Numbered from the stretch's first letter, positions 7,940 through 17,643 are shown. The stretch is 53,025 nucleotides of DNA from Rhizobiaceae bacterium (GCA_030065115.1 JASJDO010000005.1:1-53025); one strand, 5' to 3'. The notes: generated by a model not told the origin, from the letters alone. Translations and numbers: made by a program.

Positions 7940-9172
7940 ATGTCTTCGAAAGATAAAACAGACGACACAATAAACAGACTGGTGATGGTGTCACAGGATA
8001 ACGAATTGATATCCTTGGCAAAAGCCGCCATTCCTACAACTGAAAAGCAATCCATGGATGTGATCCAGAAACCGGTTGCAGAACTCGCACACATGATGCG
8101 GGATCTCGAAGCTTCCGCCCTGATTATCGACATCGATGCCTCCAAGGTTGAAGACTTTGAAAATCTTCAAAAAGTGAAACGCATGGCGGGTCAAAACACG
8201 CCAATCATCGTGATTTCACACAACTTCAGCCCTGCTGCAGCTCGCATCTTGATCCAGCTCAAGGTTTCAGACTTCTTGGTCAAGCCAGTACAAACCTCAG
8301 ATCTCGTGCGATCATGCAATAACTCGTTGAAAATCAACACAGAAGAAGCACAGGTTGATCCCCAGTTCATGTGTTTCTTGCCTGCAGCTGGCGGCGTGGG
8401 AACGACTTCCCTCGCCATTGAGACAGCCTCAATTTTGAATGCGCACGGGCAAAATCTCGGACGCACTACGTGTATTGTGGATTTGAATTTCCAGCATGGT
8501 TCATGCGCAGAATATCTTGATATCGAGCCGCGCTTCGACATTTCCGAGATCGAAAATTCACCTGAGCGTCTGGACCGTCAGCTACTGGACGTGATGCTGT
8601 CCAAACACTCAACCGGTCTCTCCGTCATTGGCGCTCCCAACCGCCCAGCAGAAATGCGATCGTTCAAGGGTGCGTTGGTAGTTCGACTACTGGATTTGGT
8701 TTCTGCATATTTTGACAACGTGGTCATCGACCTTCCGCGAACCTGGTTCCCTTGGACAGAAACCGTGATGAGCGGATCGGACAAAGTATTCGTTGTTGCA
8801 GATATGACGGTGCCATCCATCCGCCATTCACATCGAATTGTGCAAGCAATTCAGGAACGTGTTGGCAAGCAAACAGCACCACAAGTAATCGTCAACCGGA
8901 TGGATTTCCGCAACAATGCCGGTGGTTTGAACGCCAGTGATGTGGAAGATTCATTGGGAGAATATTATGCCGGCGGCGTGCCAAACAATTATCGCCTGGT
9001 TCGCGATGCAGTAGACCGTGGCGTCACACTCGGAGAGATTGAAGCCGGAAACAATGTGACCAATGCTTTGTCCAGAATTGTCCTTGCAGGCGAAATGGAA
9101 CTTGAAGATCCGAAATCAAAGTCCGGACTCTTTTCGTTGGGCAAGAACCTCCTGAAACGCAAAGCCGGATAG
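7940..9172 (+). CDS. cpaE: pilus assembly ATPase-like localisation protein CpaE (TadZ)
   Basis: A 410-residue protein with an N-terminal atypical receiver domain (about 13-125) and a C-terminal MinD/ParA-like domain. The P-loop region reads PAAGGVGTTS (148-157), a degenerate deviant Walker A in which the usual lysines are replaced; this is common in CpaE/TadZ and suggests weak or no ATP hydrolysis. CpaE/TadZ places the pilus machine in the cell, often at a pole. ATG codons at 7931 and 7940 are in frame; 7940 is preferred because CGGGGA lies 8 bases upstream. It is followed four bases later by cpaF. Confidence 0.92.
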   Translation: MSSKDKTDDTINRLVMVSQDNELISLAKAAIPTTEKQSMDVIQKPVAELAHMMRDLEASALIIDIDASKVEDFENLQKVKRMAGQNTPIIVISHNFSPAAARILIQLKVSDFLVKPVQTSDLVRSCNNSLKINTEEAQVDPQFMCFLPAAGGVGTTSLAIETASILNAHGQNLGRTTCIVDLNFQHGSCAEYLDIEPRFDISEIENSPERLDRQLLDVMLSKHSTGLSVIGAPNRPAEMRSFKGALVVRLLDLVSAYFDNVVIDLPRTWFPWTETVMSGSDKVFVVADMTVPSIRHSHRIVQAIQERVGKQTAPQVIVNRMDFRNNAGGLNASDVEDSLGEYYAGGVPNNYRLVRDAVDRGVTLGEIEAGNNVTNALSRIVLAGEMELEDPKSKSGLFSLGKNLLKRKAG

Positions 9173-9176
9173 TCAG

Positions 9177-10661
9177 ATGAACAATCGTTTTTCAGCAATT
9201 CAGTCATTTGATGATGATTTAGACTTCGAACCTCAATCCGCTCCAGCGCCGGAGGCACCAGCCGAGATACCTGTCTTGGCCGAGGAAGACACACCTCCCC
9301 TGGCGCCAGAAGACATTCCTGAATCAGTCAAACAGCAAAAACCACTGACGATTGACGAAATCAGTGTGAAAGATGCGACCCCTGCACAGCAGAAAATTCT
9401 GGATGCGAAGGTGAAACTGCACCGCCAGATGCTCGAAGAATTCAACCTTGTTGCGCTGGAAGAATTACCACGTGACGAATTGGTCAAGGAAATCCACAAA
9501 TTCGTCTCAGACTACGTTGCAAAAGAGCGCTTGGCACTCAACACAACTGAGTTGGAAGATTTTGTAGGTACCGTTGTCGATGAAATGACTGGATTGGGAC
9601 CTCTCGAACCACTCATGCGAAACGATGACATTTCGGATATCCTGATCAACGGCCCGAACAATTGTTTCGCGGAAATCAAGGGCGTGCTGCAACCGATCAA
9701 CATTCCGTTCAAGGATGAAGACCACCTTTTGCGCATCATTCAAAAGATTGTCGCGCATGTGGGCCGCCGCATCGATGAATCGAACCCCATGTGTGATGCG
9801 CGCATGCCAGACGGTTCCCGCTTTAACGCGGCAATTCGGCCTATCACCATTGATGGACCATTAGTCTCCATACGTAAGTTTAAAGAAGACAAACTCACAC
9901 TGGAAAAACTAGTCGAGTTTAACGCAATTGCACCGCAAATGGCTGAAACGATGCGCCACGCGGTTGCAGCGCGAAAGACCACCATCATTTCAGGTGGTAC
10001 CGGTACTGGTAAAACCACGATGCTCAACGCTTTGTCCGCGTTTATCAATCCCTCAGAGCGCGTTCTTACCATTGAAGACGCGGCTGAATTGAACTTGCAG
10101 ATCCCTCACGTCGGACGCATGGAAACCCGTCCTCCCAACAATGAGGGCAATGGCGAGATCAAACAGCGCGATCTGGTTAAAAACGCCCTGCGTATGCGCC
10201 CTGACCGCGTGATTCTGGGTGAGGTTCGTGGCGAAGAGTGTTTCGATATGCTTCAGGCAATGAACACCGGTCACGAAGGATCAATGGCGACAATCCACTC
10301 CAATACTTGCCGGGATGCTATTTCCCGTATGGAACAAATGCTCGGTATGACAGGTATGCCGATGACGGTCGCTTCGATCCGAAGTCAGATCGCAGGAGCT
10401 GTTCACCTGATCACTCAGTTGACACGCCTTTCAGATGGTCAACGCAAAACAACATCCATCTCAGAAATCACCGGGATGGAAGGTGACATTATTCAAATGC
10501 AGGAAATCTTCCGTTTCAAGCGCACCGGCTTGACAGAAGAAGGAAAAATTCTTGGACATTTTGAAGCAACAGGGGTTCGTCCACGCTTTCTAGAAGAGTT
10601 GAAAGCCATGGGCATTGAGCTTCCAGGCGAATTTTTTGAGCCAGGCGTCGAACTCAAATGA
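9177..10661 (+). CDS. cpaF: Flp pilus secretion ATPase CpaF (TadA)
   Basis: A hexameric type II/IV secretion ATPase of 494 residues that powers pilus assembly on the cytoplasmic face. A Pro- and Glu-rich N-terminal tail (about 17-60) precedes the helical domain and the RecA-like core. Visible motifs are Walker A GGTGTGKT (273-280), the Asp box region '[11 protein letters not shown]' (297-307), Walker B '[10 protein letters not shown]' (345-354) and the His box '[13 protein letters not shown]' (364-376). All key residues are present. The ATG at 9177 follows the cpaE stop closely and has only a weak ribosome site. The stop overlaps tadB as ATGA. Confidence 0.96.
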   Translation: MNNRFSAIQSFDDDLDFEPQSAPAPEAPAEIPVLAEEDTPPLAPEDIPESVKQQKPLTIDEISVKDATPAQQKILDAKVKLHRQMLEEFNLVALEELPRDELVKEIHKFVSDYVAKERLALNTTELEDFVGTVVDEMTGLGPLEPLMRNDDISDILINGPNNCFAEIKGVLQPINIPFKDEDHLLRIIQKIVAHVGRRIDESNPMCDARMPDGSRFNAAIRPITIDGPLVSIRKFKEDKLTLEKLVEFNAIAPQMAETMRHAVAARKTTIISGGTGTGKTTMLNALSAFINPSERVLTIEDAAELNLQIPHVGRMETRPPNNEGNGEIKQRDLVKNALRMRPDRVILGEVRGEECFDMLQAMNTGHEGSMATIHSNTCRDAISRMEQMLGMTGMPMTVASIRSQIAGAVHLITQLTRLSDGQRKTTSISEITGMEGDIIQMQEIFRFKRTGLTEEGKILGHFEATGVRPRFLEELKAMGIELPGEFFEPGVELK

Positions 10662-11644
10662 CCGCATTTTTCGAAAACGGGTTCACTCCCCTTCACGCAA
10701 TGATCCTCGCCTCAGCCTTGTTCGCCGTGGTCATGGTTGAACTCGGATATATGGTATTTTCAAGCGGTGAAGCGAGCAAGAAACGCATCAACCGCCGCAT
10801 GGATGCTGAGAGAGATAAAGGTAAAGTCAGTCAAAAGCATATTCTCACCCAATTGAGAAAAGAACGAGGCCTAAACGAAGACGGCAGCTTCATTATGCCA
10901 ATGAAGAGGCTTAACCGCCTCATTACCCGGTCTGGATTGACTTTGGGACTTAAGAAGCTCGGTTTTTTCTATCTTTTATATCTAATCGGGATCAATGGCG
11001 CAGTATTGGTCTACTGGCAATCGATCCAGGCTTCTTTGATATTCTTCCCGCTTCTTTCGTTCGGATTACCAATCATGTGGCTGAAGCGAAGAGCTGCAAA
11101 AAAGACTGCCCTCTTTGCATCACAACTGCCAGAAGCTATTGATCTTATTACAAGAAGTTTGAAAGCCGGTCACCCGACGGCAGTTGCAGTGACCATGGTT
11201 GCACGCGAAATGCCCGACCCAATCGGTACCGAGTTCGGAATCGTATCAGATGAGGTAACCTATGGTTCTGATCTCATCACAGCACTCAAAAACATGCATG
11301 AGCGTGTGGATTTACCTGACTTGTCGCTTCTGATCTCGTCCGTATCCATTCAATCGACAACAGGTGGTAACTTGCGGGAAATTCTTGAAGGTCTCTCTTC
11401 TGTGATCCGTGATCGCGCAAAGATGAAACTGAAGATCAAAGCGATTTCGGCGGAAGGCCGCATGTCTGCACTCTTCTTGAGTGCGATGCCGGTAATGCTG
11501 TTTGGCGCGCTTAACTTTCTGTTGCCTCACTACTATGGCGAGATTTGGGGCGAGAGCCTGCTATGGAAATACATGGCGATTTTGGGAACCTGGCTTGGAA
11601 TGGGCAACCTGATCATCATGAAAATGGTTTCATTCAAGTTCTGA
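10658..11644 (+). CDS. tadB: Flp pilus inner-membrane platform protein TadB (CpaG)
   Basis: A 328-residue inner-membrane protein with a type II secretion F (T2SSF) domain at about 150-275, including 'LPEAIDLITRSLKAGHP' and 'SVSIQSTTGGNLREILEGLS'. Hydrophobic segments lie near residues 15-35, 105-145 and 265-325. TadB and TadC form the membrane platform that couples the CpaF motor to the pilus. Its start overlaps the cpaF stop (ATGA) and tadC begins 11 bases after its stop. Confidence 0.94.
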   Translation: MTAFFENGFTPLHAMILASALFAVVMVELGYMVFSSGEASKKRINRRMDAERDKGKVSQKHILTQLRKERGLNEDGSFIMPMKRLNRLITRSGLTLGLKKLGFFYLLYLIGINGAVLVYWQSIQASLIFFPLLSFGLPIMWLKRRAAKKTALFASQLPEAIDLITRSLKAGHPTAVAVTMVAREMPDPIGTEFGIVSDEVTYGSDLITALKNMHERVDLPDLSLLISSVSIQSTTGGNLREILEGLSSVIRDRAKMKLKIKAISAEGRMSALFLSAMPVMLFGALNFLLPHYYGEIWGESLLWKYMAILGTWLGMGNLIIMKMVSFKF

Positions 11645-11655
11645 TCGGAAAAATC

Positions 11656-12615
11656 ATGCAAAATCTTTTGTCAAATTTCGATCCCTTACTGCTTTTGAGT
11701 GCCGTTGGCGCCATGGCAATATTCACCATGGCCTACGTGGCGTTTCAGTTCTTTTCTCAAAACAAGAACCGCTCAGAGGTAAAAAAACGCCTCGATCTCA
11801 AGCAGCACACCGAACACTTGGCCAGTGAGACCGAAAAAGGCTCCAAGCCACCGCAAAAGCGCAAACAGATCTCCTCAAGTGTCGCGAAAAAGGCCAACGA
11901 TTTCTATTCAAGCTCTGATCCCAATTCAGTTAAGAAGCTCAGAATGATGTTAATTCAGGGCGGCTTCGTTAATCCCAATGCAGTTGGTTACTTTATCGCT
12001 GCCCGTTTTGGTGGCGCAGCGCTTGGATTGATTGCCGGTGTCCTGACTGCGATATTCGGAATGACATCATACAGTACAGGTCATCAGGCTGGTGCGGTTG
12101 TCGCTTTTGTGGCGATTGGCTACTTCCTGCCGAATATCTATCTGAGACGTAGGACGTCTCAACTTGAAACCTCCAACCGTCAGGGCTTCCCGGATATTCT
12201 CGATTTGATGGTCGTTTCTGCGGAAGCTGGATTGACGATGGAAGCTTCGATCGAACGTATTAGCGCCGAAATCAAGGACATTTATCCAAACCTGGCAATG
12301 CAGCTTAACCTGGCGTCGCTGGAAATCCGTGCTGGCCGACCCATTGATCAGGCTATCCGCGCATTTGGTGAGCGTCTCAATCTTGAGGAAGTGAAAGGCT
12401 TCGCGACCATGATCCAGCAGGCTAAGGAGCTTGGAACAAGCGTCTCGGATGCTTTGCGCGTTTATTCAGATGAGATGCGTCACAAGAGAATGATGAAGGC
12501 TGAAGAGAAGGCCTATTCCCTGCCCGCCAAGATGTCGATCCCGGTCACAGTGTTCATTCTGCCGATTGTTATTGGCATCGCAATCATCCCGACAATTGTT
12601 CGCTGGAACATTTAG
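11656..12615 (+). CDS. tadC: Flp pilus inner-membrane platform protein TadC (CpaH)
   Basis: A 319-residue partner of TadB with a second T2SSF domain. The conserved core is 'FPDILDLMVVSAEAGLTMEASIERIS' in the middle and 'EEVKGFATMIQQAKELGTSVSDAL' further on. Membrane segments lie near the N-terminus, at about 105-165, and at the C-terminus. A longer in-frame start at 11545 would run deep into tadB and code for an unrelated 37-residue stretch, so the ATG at 11656 (after ATCGGAAAAATC) is used. A strong terminator follows, marking the end of the cpaB-tadC transcription unit. Confidence 0.94.
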   Translation: MQNLLSNFDPLLLLSAVGAMAIFTMAYVAFQFFSQNKNRSEVKKRLDLKQHTEHLASETEKGSKPPQKRKQISSSVAKKANDFYSSSDPNSVKKLRMMLIQGGFVNPNAVGYFIAARFGGAALGLIAGVLTAIFGMTSYSTGHQAGAVVAFVAIGYFLPNIYLRRRTSQLETSNRQGFPDILDLMVVSAEAGLTMEASIERISAEIKDIYPNLAMQLNLASLEIRAGRPIDQAIRAFGERLNLEEVKGFATMIQQAKELGTSVSDALRVYSDEMRHKRMMKAEEKAYSLPAKMSIPVTVFILPIVIGIAIIPTIVRWNI

Positions 12616-12642
12616 AACAAGCGAACGATCAACCTTTTTAAC

Positions 12643-12667
12643 AAAGCGGGCCCATTGCCCGCTTTTT
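12643..12667 (+). terminator. rho-independent terminator after tadC
   Basis: A 9-bp perfect stem aaagcgggc / gcccgcttt (12643-12651 with 12657-12665) and a 5-base loop, running into a T-tract ending at 12667. It lies 27 bases after the tadC stop and separates the cpaB-tadC unit from the TPR lipoprotein gene. Confidence 0.92.
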
Positions 12668-12832
12668 GTTTGCACGGCAGAGTTCTTTCAATCACGCAAG
12701 CAGAAGCCTCTTGTCGTTGAGGTCAAATTGCGGAAAAAGAAAATAAAATTTAACCAATCTGCTGAGCGTTGTTTTAAGAAACTCTCTGTAGAGTGGACCC
12801 AACAATAATAATAAATACAATTGGGGAAGCTC

Positions 12833-13393
12833 ATGGAAATGCGGGCAACACGCGTAATTGCGGCAGCTCTTTTTGCCAGTGTCTTGGCAGGGTGCTCAAC
12901 AACAAATCTTACAGCACATTCATCAGCATTTGATCACAAGGACGTTGATCAGGTTGACAATGTACATATGGATGACGACGACCGTGGTGTACGCTTTCGT
13001 CCACGAGCAGATCATGTCTCACTAAAAGGTGATGGATCTAGGGCATTCCTCGTTTCCGGACAGGAACACTTCAAGCAGCAAAACTTTGGCCTGGCGGAAG
13101 AAAGCTTCCGAAAAGCAGTCGAGGCAAGAACCGACAGCCCAGGCGCTTGGCTTGGTCTGGCAGCATCACTCGATCAACTAGGCAAATTCCGTGAAGCCGA
13201 CACCGCCTACAAGCAGGTATCATTGCTGAAGTCCAACAATGCTCGGGTTTACAACAACTGGGGATACTCATTCCTGTTGCGCGGCGACTATCAAAAAGCC
13301 CGAACTTATCTGAACCGGGCACAAACCATCGATCCGAACCTGGAAGAAGTGCAGGGAAATCTGCATCTTCTCGAGAAGACAATAAGCGGCTGA
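12833..13393 (+). CDS. tadD: TPR lipoprotein TadD (Flp pilus assembly)
   Basis: A 186-residue lipoprotein: signal sequence with lipobox LAGC (Cys21), a linker rich in Asp and His, then tetratricopeptide repeats from about 70 ('AEESFRKAVEARTDSPGAWLGLAASL', 'YNNWGYSFLLRGDYQKA' regions). TadD is the TPR lipoprotein of Tad systems and is thought to act as a pilotin or scaffold for the secretin. The ATG at 12833 is chosen because TTGGGGAAG lies just upstream; a TTG at 12821 inside that ribosome site is not a plausible start. It has its own leader after the tadC terminator. Confidence 0.85.
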   Translation: MEMRATRVIAAALFASVLAGCSTTNLTAHSSAFDHKDVDQVDNVHMDDDDRGVRFRPRADHVSLKGDGSRAFLVSGQEHFKQQNFGLAEESFRKAVEARTDSPGAWLGLAASLDQLGKFREADTAYKQVSLLKSNNARVYNNWGYSFLLRGDYQKARTYLNRAQTIDPNLEEVQGNLHLLEKTISG

Positions 13394-13396
13394 ATT

Positions 13397-13416
13397 CCGG
13401 TTTTTGGGGCAACCGG
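13397..13416 (+). terminator. hairpin just after tadD (possible weak terminator)
   Basis: CCGGTT (13397-13402) pairs with AACCGG (13411-13416) around an 8-base loop, directly after the tadD stop. No T-tract follows, so it may be an attenuating or mRNA-stabilising hairpin rather than a true terminator. Confidence 0.35.
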
Positions 13417-13450
13417 CACCGTAAACGAAACACTAACCAGAGCATAAAAA

Positions 13451-13480
13451 TTGAAAGAACTATCTTAGCTGGAAGATAAA
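13451..13480 (+). promoter_or_regulatory. possible promoter for the TadG-like gene
   Basis: TTGAAA (13451-13456) and GATAAA (13475-13480) are 18 bases apart, a fair match to sigma-70 elements, about 70 bases before the tadG start. The same stretch contains the short hairpin TATCTT / AAGATA (13461-13466 with 13473-13478) followed by seven T residues, so a weak AT-rich terminator for tadD is the competing reading. Confidence 0.3.
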
Positions 13481-13549
13481 TTTTTTTCTGTAACGTGGCG
13501 TCACATTCTTTTGCGGCGCATGCCACAAATGACACCTAGGAAAAGAAAA

Positions 13550-15544
13550 ATGAAGAAACTAGCCTCATTTCTGAAAAGTACCAGCGGTAACGTTGCAATC
13601 ACAACCGCCCTACTCATGTTCCCGCTTATGACGGGCATTGCTGCAACTGTAGACTTCTCAAACTACGTCAGCCAACGAAGCAAGGTTCAAAACGCAACCG
13701 ATGCTGCGGCACTTGCGGCGGCGAAAGAGTTGGAGACAGCGCCCAACTCCACTGAGGAGAGTTTGAAGACATATGCAACAAACTTCTTCAATTCCAACGT
13801 GGGCCAGGAGATCGATCCAAACAATTATACACTGAATCTTAGTCTGATCCCAGGCAACCCCGATCCATCCGCACCAGCGAATGAGCAACAGGATCGTGTG
13901 AATGTGACCGTGGATTTTAAGTATGACACAATTTTCTATGGCATCCTTTCCAGAGAATCGATTGAAGGTGAAATTAAATCCTTCGTTACACTCGGCAACC
14001 GTACAGTAGAAGTGGCACTGGTTCTCGACAACTCAGGCTCTATGAGTGGCTCCCGCATCAGCACCTTGCGCACTGAAGCCAAGAATCTGGTTGACATCGT
14101 TCATAACTCAGCCTCCCTTTCGACATTGGTTGATCCGGTGCAGTTCTCAATTGTTCCATTCTCCGGAACAGTGAACATCGGCACAAACAACAGAAACGAA
14201 AGCTGGTTGGACCAAAGAGGATATGCCGATCCCCACCACGAGAATTTTGATTGGGACACATACCGCACTAACAATTCTACACGCTACCAAGAGAGCGGCG
14301 GAGTACGCTATGGCTTCCAAGAAAGTGTGAACGGCAGCTGGCAGTGGAAAACCCGCTGGGATGTGTTCGACATGGTCGGCACGCAATGGGGTGGATGCGT
14401 TGAGATGCGCCCATGGCCACATAATGTTTTGGACACAAGTGCCAATGCAATTCAAAGTTACAGTGGCGTTAGAAACTCTATGGATGCAGATAATGATGGT
14501 CAAAATGACGGTCATAACGCATTGTTCGTACCCTATTTCGCCCCAGACGAGCCAAACTACTTCTATGCACGAGAAGAAGACGATGACGTAACCAACTTCG
14601 GTTTTGCTCCCGATGTTGAACACAGAATTGATGATGACTCGTACAGGAACGATTATCTGTACGATTTTCAGGACTATAATCCGAGCAACCCTAATCAGCG
14701 GATCCAGCTCTATACCAACGACAATTCTGGCAATCCAGCCTTTGGACGGCGCAACAGTGACCGCCAAATTGAACGCACAAACTTCATGTTCAAGTACCAA
14801 AGGAACATTCAATTAAATGGTAGCCTGAACAGTTCGCACGGTCCGAATGACGGTTGTCGCACCAGACCAATCACGGAATTGTCTACGAGCCGTGATGACA
14901 TCAAGAACGAAATTGGTCGTATGCAGGCAAGTGGCACAACCAACATCCAACAAGGTCTGACCTGGGGATGGCGTACTCTGTCTGAGCGAGCACCTTTTAC
15001 AGGCGGACGTCCTATTGATGAGCTTAAAAACTTGAAGTTCATCGTTTTGTTGACGGATGGTAACAACTTCTACAGCACGGACGGCGATTCTACGCCAAAC
15101 CAGACCGCTTATGGTGCCTGGGGTTATGCAAGGGTAGAGGGTCAGCAGAATCTGCGTAATCCATTGACCAATACGCATACCTCAAACCGTTGGATTGAAG
15201 GGCTTGAATCTGCAGATCTTGCCGACACAATCTACACTGCCGGAACGTTTGACCTTACACCTGAGTCAAACAATGATTTCGAGAAGATCATGAATGCGCA
15301 CACCAATCAGGCATGTGTGAACATCAAAAATGACGGCGTCTCTATATATGCAGTTGCATTTGCGGTTCCACAAACGGGTGGTGTTCGCCAGTTGCTACAG
15401 GCTTGTGCGGGTTCTGGTATAAGACCGGATGGTTCGCCAGTGGTTGCTGATGGGACGTTCTACTTTGATGTGGATCAGGGTGGCCTAGCCGCAGCATTCG
15501 AAGACATTGCAAGGCAAATCACAAACCTGCGCCTATCTGGTTAA
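13550..15544 (+). CDS. TadG-like pilus protein with von Willebrand A domain
   Basis: A 664-residue protein. The N-terminus (about 8-60) has the TadE/TadG pseudopilin form: a short basic start, 'GNVAITTALLMFPLMTGIAATVDFS', then 'KVQNATDAAALAAA'. A vWA domain follows, with MIDAS motif DNSGSMS (160-166, D-x-S-x-S) and a large, Asn- and Asp-rich insert (about 230-430). The vWA fold then resumes ('GTTNIQQGLTWG', 'KFIVLLTDGNN'). TadG-type proteins are cell-surface or periplasmic components linked to Flp pili and adhesion. The ATG at 13550 is used because TAGGAAAAG precedes it; a longer frame starts at 13511. A strong terminator follows. Confidence 0.85.
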   Translation: MKKLASFLKSTSGNVAITTALLMFPLMTGIAATVDFSNYVSQRSKVQNATDAAALAAAKELETAPNSTEESLKTYATNFFNSNVGQEIDPNNYTLNLSLIPGNPDPSAPANEQQDRVNVTVDFKYDTIFYGILSRESIEGEIKSFVTLGNRTVEVALVLDNSGSMSGSRISTLRTEAKNLVDIVHNSASLSTLVDPVQFSIVPFSGTVNIGTNNRNESWLDQRGYADPHHENFDWDTYRTNNSTRYQESGGVRYGFQESVNGSWQWKTRWDVFDMVGTQWGGCVEMRPWPHNVLDTSANAIQSYSGVRNSMDADNDGQNDGHNALFVPYFAPDEPNYFYAREEDDDVTNFGFAPDVEHRIDDDSYRNDYLYDFQDYNPSNPNQRIQLYTNDNSGNPAFGRRNSDRQIERTNFMFKYQRNIQLNGSLNSSHGPNDGCRTRPITELSTSRDDIKNEIGRMQASGTTNIQQGLTWGWRTLSERAPFTGGRPIDELKNLKFIVLLTDGNNFYSTDGDSTPNQTAYGAWGYARVEGQQNLRNPLTNTHTSNRWIEGLESADLADTIYTAGTFDLTPESNNDFEKIMNAHTNQACVNIKNDGVSIYAVAFAVPQTGGVRQLLQACAGSGIRPDGSPVVADGTFYFDVDQGGLAAAFEDIARQITNLRLSG

Positions 15545-15565
15545 TCTCTTAGGCACACGGAAATC

Positions 15566-15595
15566 AAAAAGGCCCGGTTTATCCGGGCCTTTTTT
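15566..15595. terminator. bidirectional rho-independent terminator
   Basis: A 12-bp perfect stem aaaaaggcccgg / ccgggccttttt (15566-15577 with 15583-15594) around a 5-base loop. With A- and T-tracts on both sides it can serve the TadG-like gene on + and the EamA gene on -; it overlaps the stop codon of the latter. Confidence 0.92.
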
Positions 15596-16505
15596 ATGTC
15601 TTCAAGCGGCTGGCAAATCCCACACTTGCCACAACGACCAGACTTCCAATGACCTGGATAACGCTAAGGCGTTCATCAAACAGCACCCACGCCATAAACA
15701 TGGCAACAACCGGCACCAGAAAAAACAGCGAAGCCACGGATGCGCTGCTGCCTGCTCTGATTAAAAACATCAGCAGCCCAACAGCCCCGATTGACAGAAC
15801 AAAAACAAGCCAGACCATTGCGAAAACCAAATCTGGCGTCCAGTTAATTTCACCTGTTTCAAAGAAAAGCGATAAAAACGTAAGGAAGAATGCCGCGCCG
15901 ATAAACTGCAGACAGGTAGAAGCAAGCAAATTCAGGCTCGTTACAAACTTCTTCTGATATATTGAGCCAACGCTGATCCCAATTGTTGCAATTAGTACAG
16001 CGAGCAATGTTTCCTGGGTGATGCCTTCTGATGCAAAAGCGATCTGTTGTTGGGGGAACAAGACTAGTCCGACGCCAATCATTGCAAAGGCGAAGAATAC
16101 AAGCTTCATTTTCCCGATTCCCTCGCCCAAAAATGCCGCAGCCAGAAAAACTGTGAAAAAGGGTTGCAGCGAAACAATCAGTGACGAGAGACCCGCTGCC
16201 ATTCCCTTGTCAATCGCATAGAAAACTCCACCAAGATAAAGTCCGTGAATAAGGCAGCCTGAAATCAGGGAGTGAAGCGCTTGCGAGATGACGATGCCAT
16301 TTTTGTGCAACAGCCACAAAACGATTGGTAGCAGGATGAGACCGGTAATCCAGAACCGATAGGCGAGAAATGTGAACGGTTCCGCATCCCGCATTCCATA
16401 TTTGGCGCCGATGAAACCCGTCGCCCACAAAACTACAAAGATCGCCGGGGCAATGCGAACCAGCCACATAAAGGCAGGTCGTTTTGTGAATGTGGTTTCG
16501 TTCAT
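15594..16505 (-). CDS. EamA/DMT family transporter
   Basis: A 303-residue inner-membrane protein with about ten hydrophobic segments arranged as two EamA halves ('LWATGFIGAKYGMRD' in the first, 'SASVASLFFLVPVVAMFMAW' in the second). Members of the drug/metabolite transporter superfamily export small metabolites or amino acids; the substrate is not predictable. The ATG at 16505 is preferred because AGGAATTGCC precedes it; an in-frame ATG at 16532 would add nine residues. It is convergent with the pilus cluster and divergent from cobT. Confidence 0.87.
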   Translation of the reverse strand: MNETTFTKRPAFMWLVRIAPAIFVVLWATGFIGAKYGMRDAEPFTFLAYRFWITGLILLPIVLWLLHKNGIVISQALHSLISGCLIHGLYLGGVFYAIDKGMAAGLSSLIVSLQPFFTVFLAAAFLGEGIGKMKLVFFAFAMIGVGLVLFPQQQIAFASEGITQETLLAVLIATIGISVGSIYQKKFVTSLNLLASTCLQFIGAAFFLTFLSLFFETGEINWTPDLVFAMVWLVFVLSIGAVGLLMFLIRAGSSASVASLFFLVPVVAMFMAWVLFDERLSVIQVIGSLVVVASVGFASRLKT

Positions 16506-16614
16506 GGCAATTCCTGACCTTTCTCCCGCCATAACCTGTGGCTCGAAAAGAAACTAGTGGCAGAACCATTTACTCTCAGCTATTTCATTTCTGGATTTAT
16601 TTGGGGAAGTGCTC

Positions 16615-17640
16615 GTGACACATTCATCTGAACTCGAAGCTGTTGTTCAGCAAGCAATCGACATTAAAACCAAACCGCCTGGTTCCCTCGGCAGTATTGA
16701 AGCGCTTGCGTTGCAAATGGCATTGGCACAAAAGACCGATGCGCCACAGGCAGATCCGGCTTGCTTGTTATTGTTTGCCGGGGACCACGGGCTTGTAGAA
16801 GCCGGAGTTTCAGCCTGGCCTAGCGAAGTGACTGCACAGATGGTTTTAAACTTTCTGGCAGGTGGTGCCGCGGCCAACGTCTTCGCCAGAACTAACGGTC
16901 TGGATATTCAGGTTGTGGATGCAGGCGTTGTCGGTGACCTCCCGGACCACCCGGAACTGATCCGCGCAAATATCCGAAAAGGCACACGCAATGCGCTAAA
17001 CAAAAATGCGCTGACGCCGGAAGAGGTAGACAGCGCGCTTGATTTCGGAGCGGATCTGGCAAGGGAAAAGGTTTCATCGGGGATTAAAGTCATCGCCCTT
17101 GGTGAGATGGGAATTGGCAATACATCATCAGCCACGCTTCTGGCCCATTCAATCGAAGGCATTGACCTGGAAACCTTGACCGGGCCAGGTGCGGGTCTCG
17201 ACCATGAAGGCGTGTCACGAAAGCTAGAAGTTCTGAAACAAACCGTGGCCAGACGCCCCGGCAAATTGTCTCCAAAAGAAGCATTGGCCGCCTTTGGCGG
17301 GCTTGAGATATGCATGATGGCTGGTGCCATGATCGGCGCGGCTCAATCTGACGCTATAGTGCTGGTTGACGGGTTCATCGCTAGTGCTGCGGCATTGGTT
17401 GCACTGAGAATGCATCCAGAGCTGACAGGCAATGCGGTCTTTGCCCATATGTCCAAGGAACCCGGTCACAAGGCCATGTTGGAAACCATTGGCGCAAAAC
17501 CCCTGCTTGATCTTGATTTGCGTTTAGGCGAAGGATCAGGCGCATTGCTCGCTTTTCCTTTGCTGCGGAACGCATGTGCCATGCTCAACGAAATGGCCAC
17601 GTTCGAAAGTGCTGGTGTTTCCGGCAAAGAGGACGGCTGA
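16615..17640 (+). CDS. cobT: nicotinate-nucleotide:dimethylbenzimidazole phosphoribosyltransferase
   Basis: CobT makes alpha-ribazole phosphate, the lower ligand of cobalamin, from nicotinate mononucleotide and dimethylbenzimidazole. Visible motifs are PPGSLG (21-26), GEMGIGNTSSAT (163-174) and 'SKEPGH' with Glu282 at the position of the family's catalytic base. The protein has 341 residues, normal for the family. The start is GTG at 16615 with TTGGGGAAG 6-14 bases upstream; a GTG at 16609 lies within that site. It leads a short + strand run with cobS and an alpha-ribazole phosphatase gene, so this run covers the end of the lower-ligand branch. Confidence 0.95.
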   Translation: MTHSSELEAVVQQAIDIKTKPPGSLGSIEALALQMALAQKTDAPQADPACLLLFAGDHGLVEAGVSAWPSEVTAQMVLNFLAGGAAANVFARTNGLDIQVVDAGVVGDLPDHPELIRANIRKGTRNALNKNALTPEEVDSALDFGADLAREKVSSGIKVIALGEMGIGNTSSATLLAHSIEGIDLETLTGPGAGLDHEGVSRKLEVLKQTVARRPGKLSPKEALAAFGGLEICMMAGAMIGAAQSDAIVLVDGFIASAAALVALRMHPELTGNAVFAHMSKEPGHKAMLETIGAKPLLDLDLRLGEGSGALLAFPLLRNACAMLNEMATFESAGVSGKEDG

Positions 17641-17643
17641 CCC

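Noticed and set aside
8382-8411. Degenerate P-loop in CpaE considered as inactivation
   Set aside because: Loss of the Walker lysines is usual in CpaE/TadZ proteins, so it is not evidence of a broken gene.
12566-12808. Open frame of 80 codons across the tadC end and the terminator
   Set aside because: It runs through the terminator hairpin and lacks a ribosome site; the product looks random.
14147-14812. Open frame of 221 codons on - inside the TadG-like gene
   Set aside because: Overlaps a gene with clear pilin-like and vWA motifs; no own promoter, ribosome site or domain.
16506-16614. Possible cobalamin riboswitch upstream of cobT
   Set aside because: The gap is only about 109 bases and contains neither the B12 box nor the conserved core; nothing supports it.
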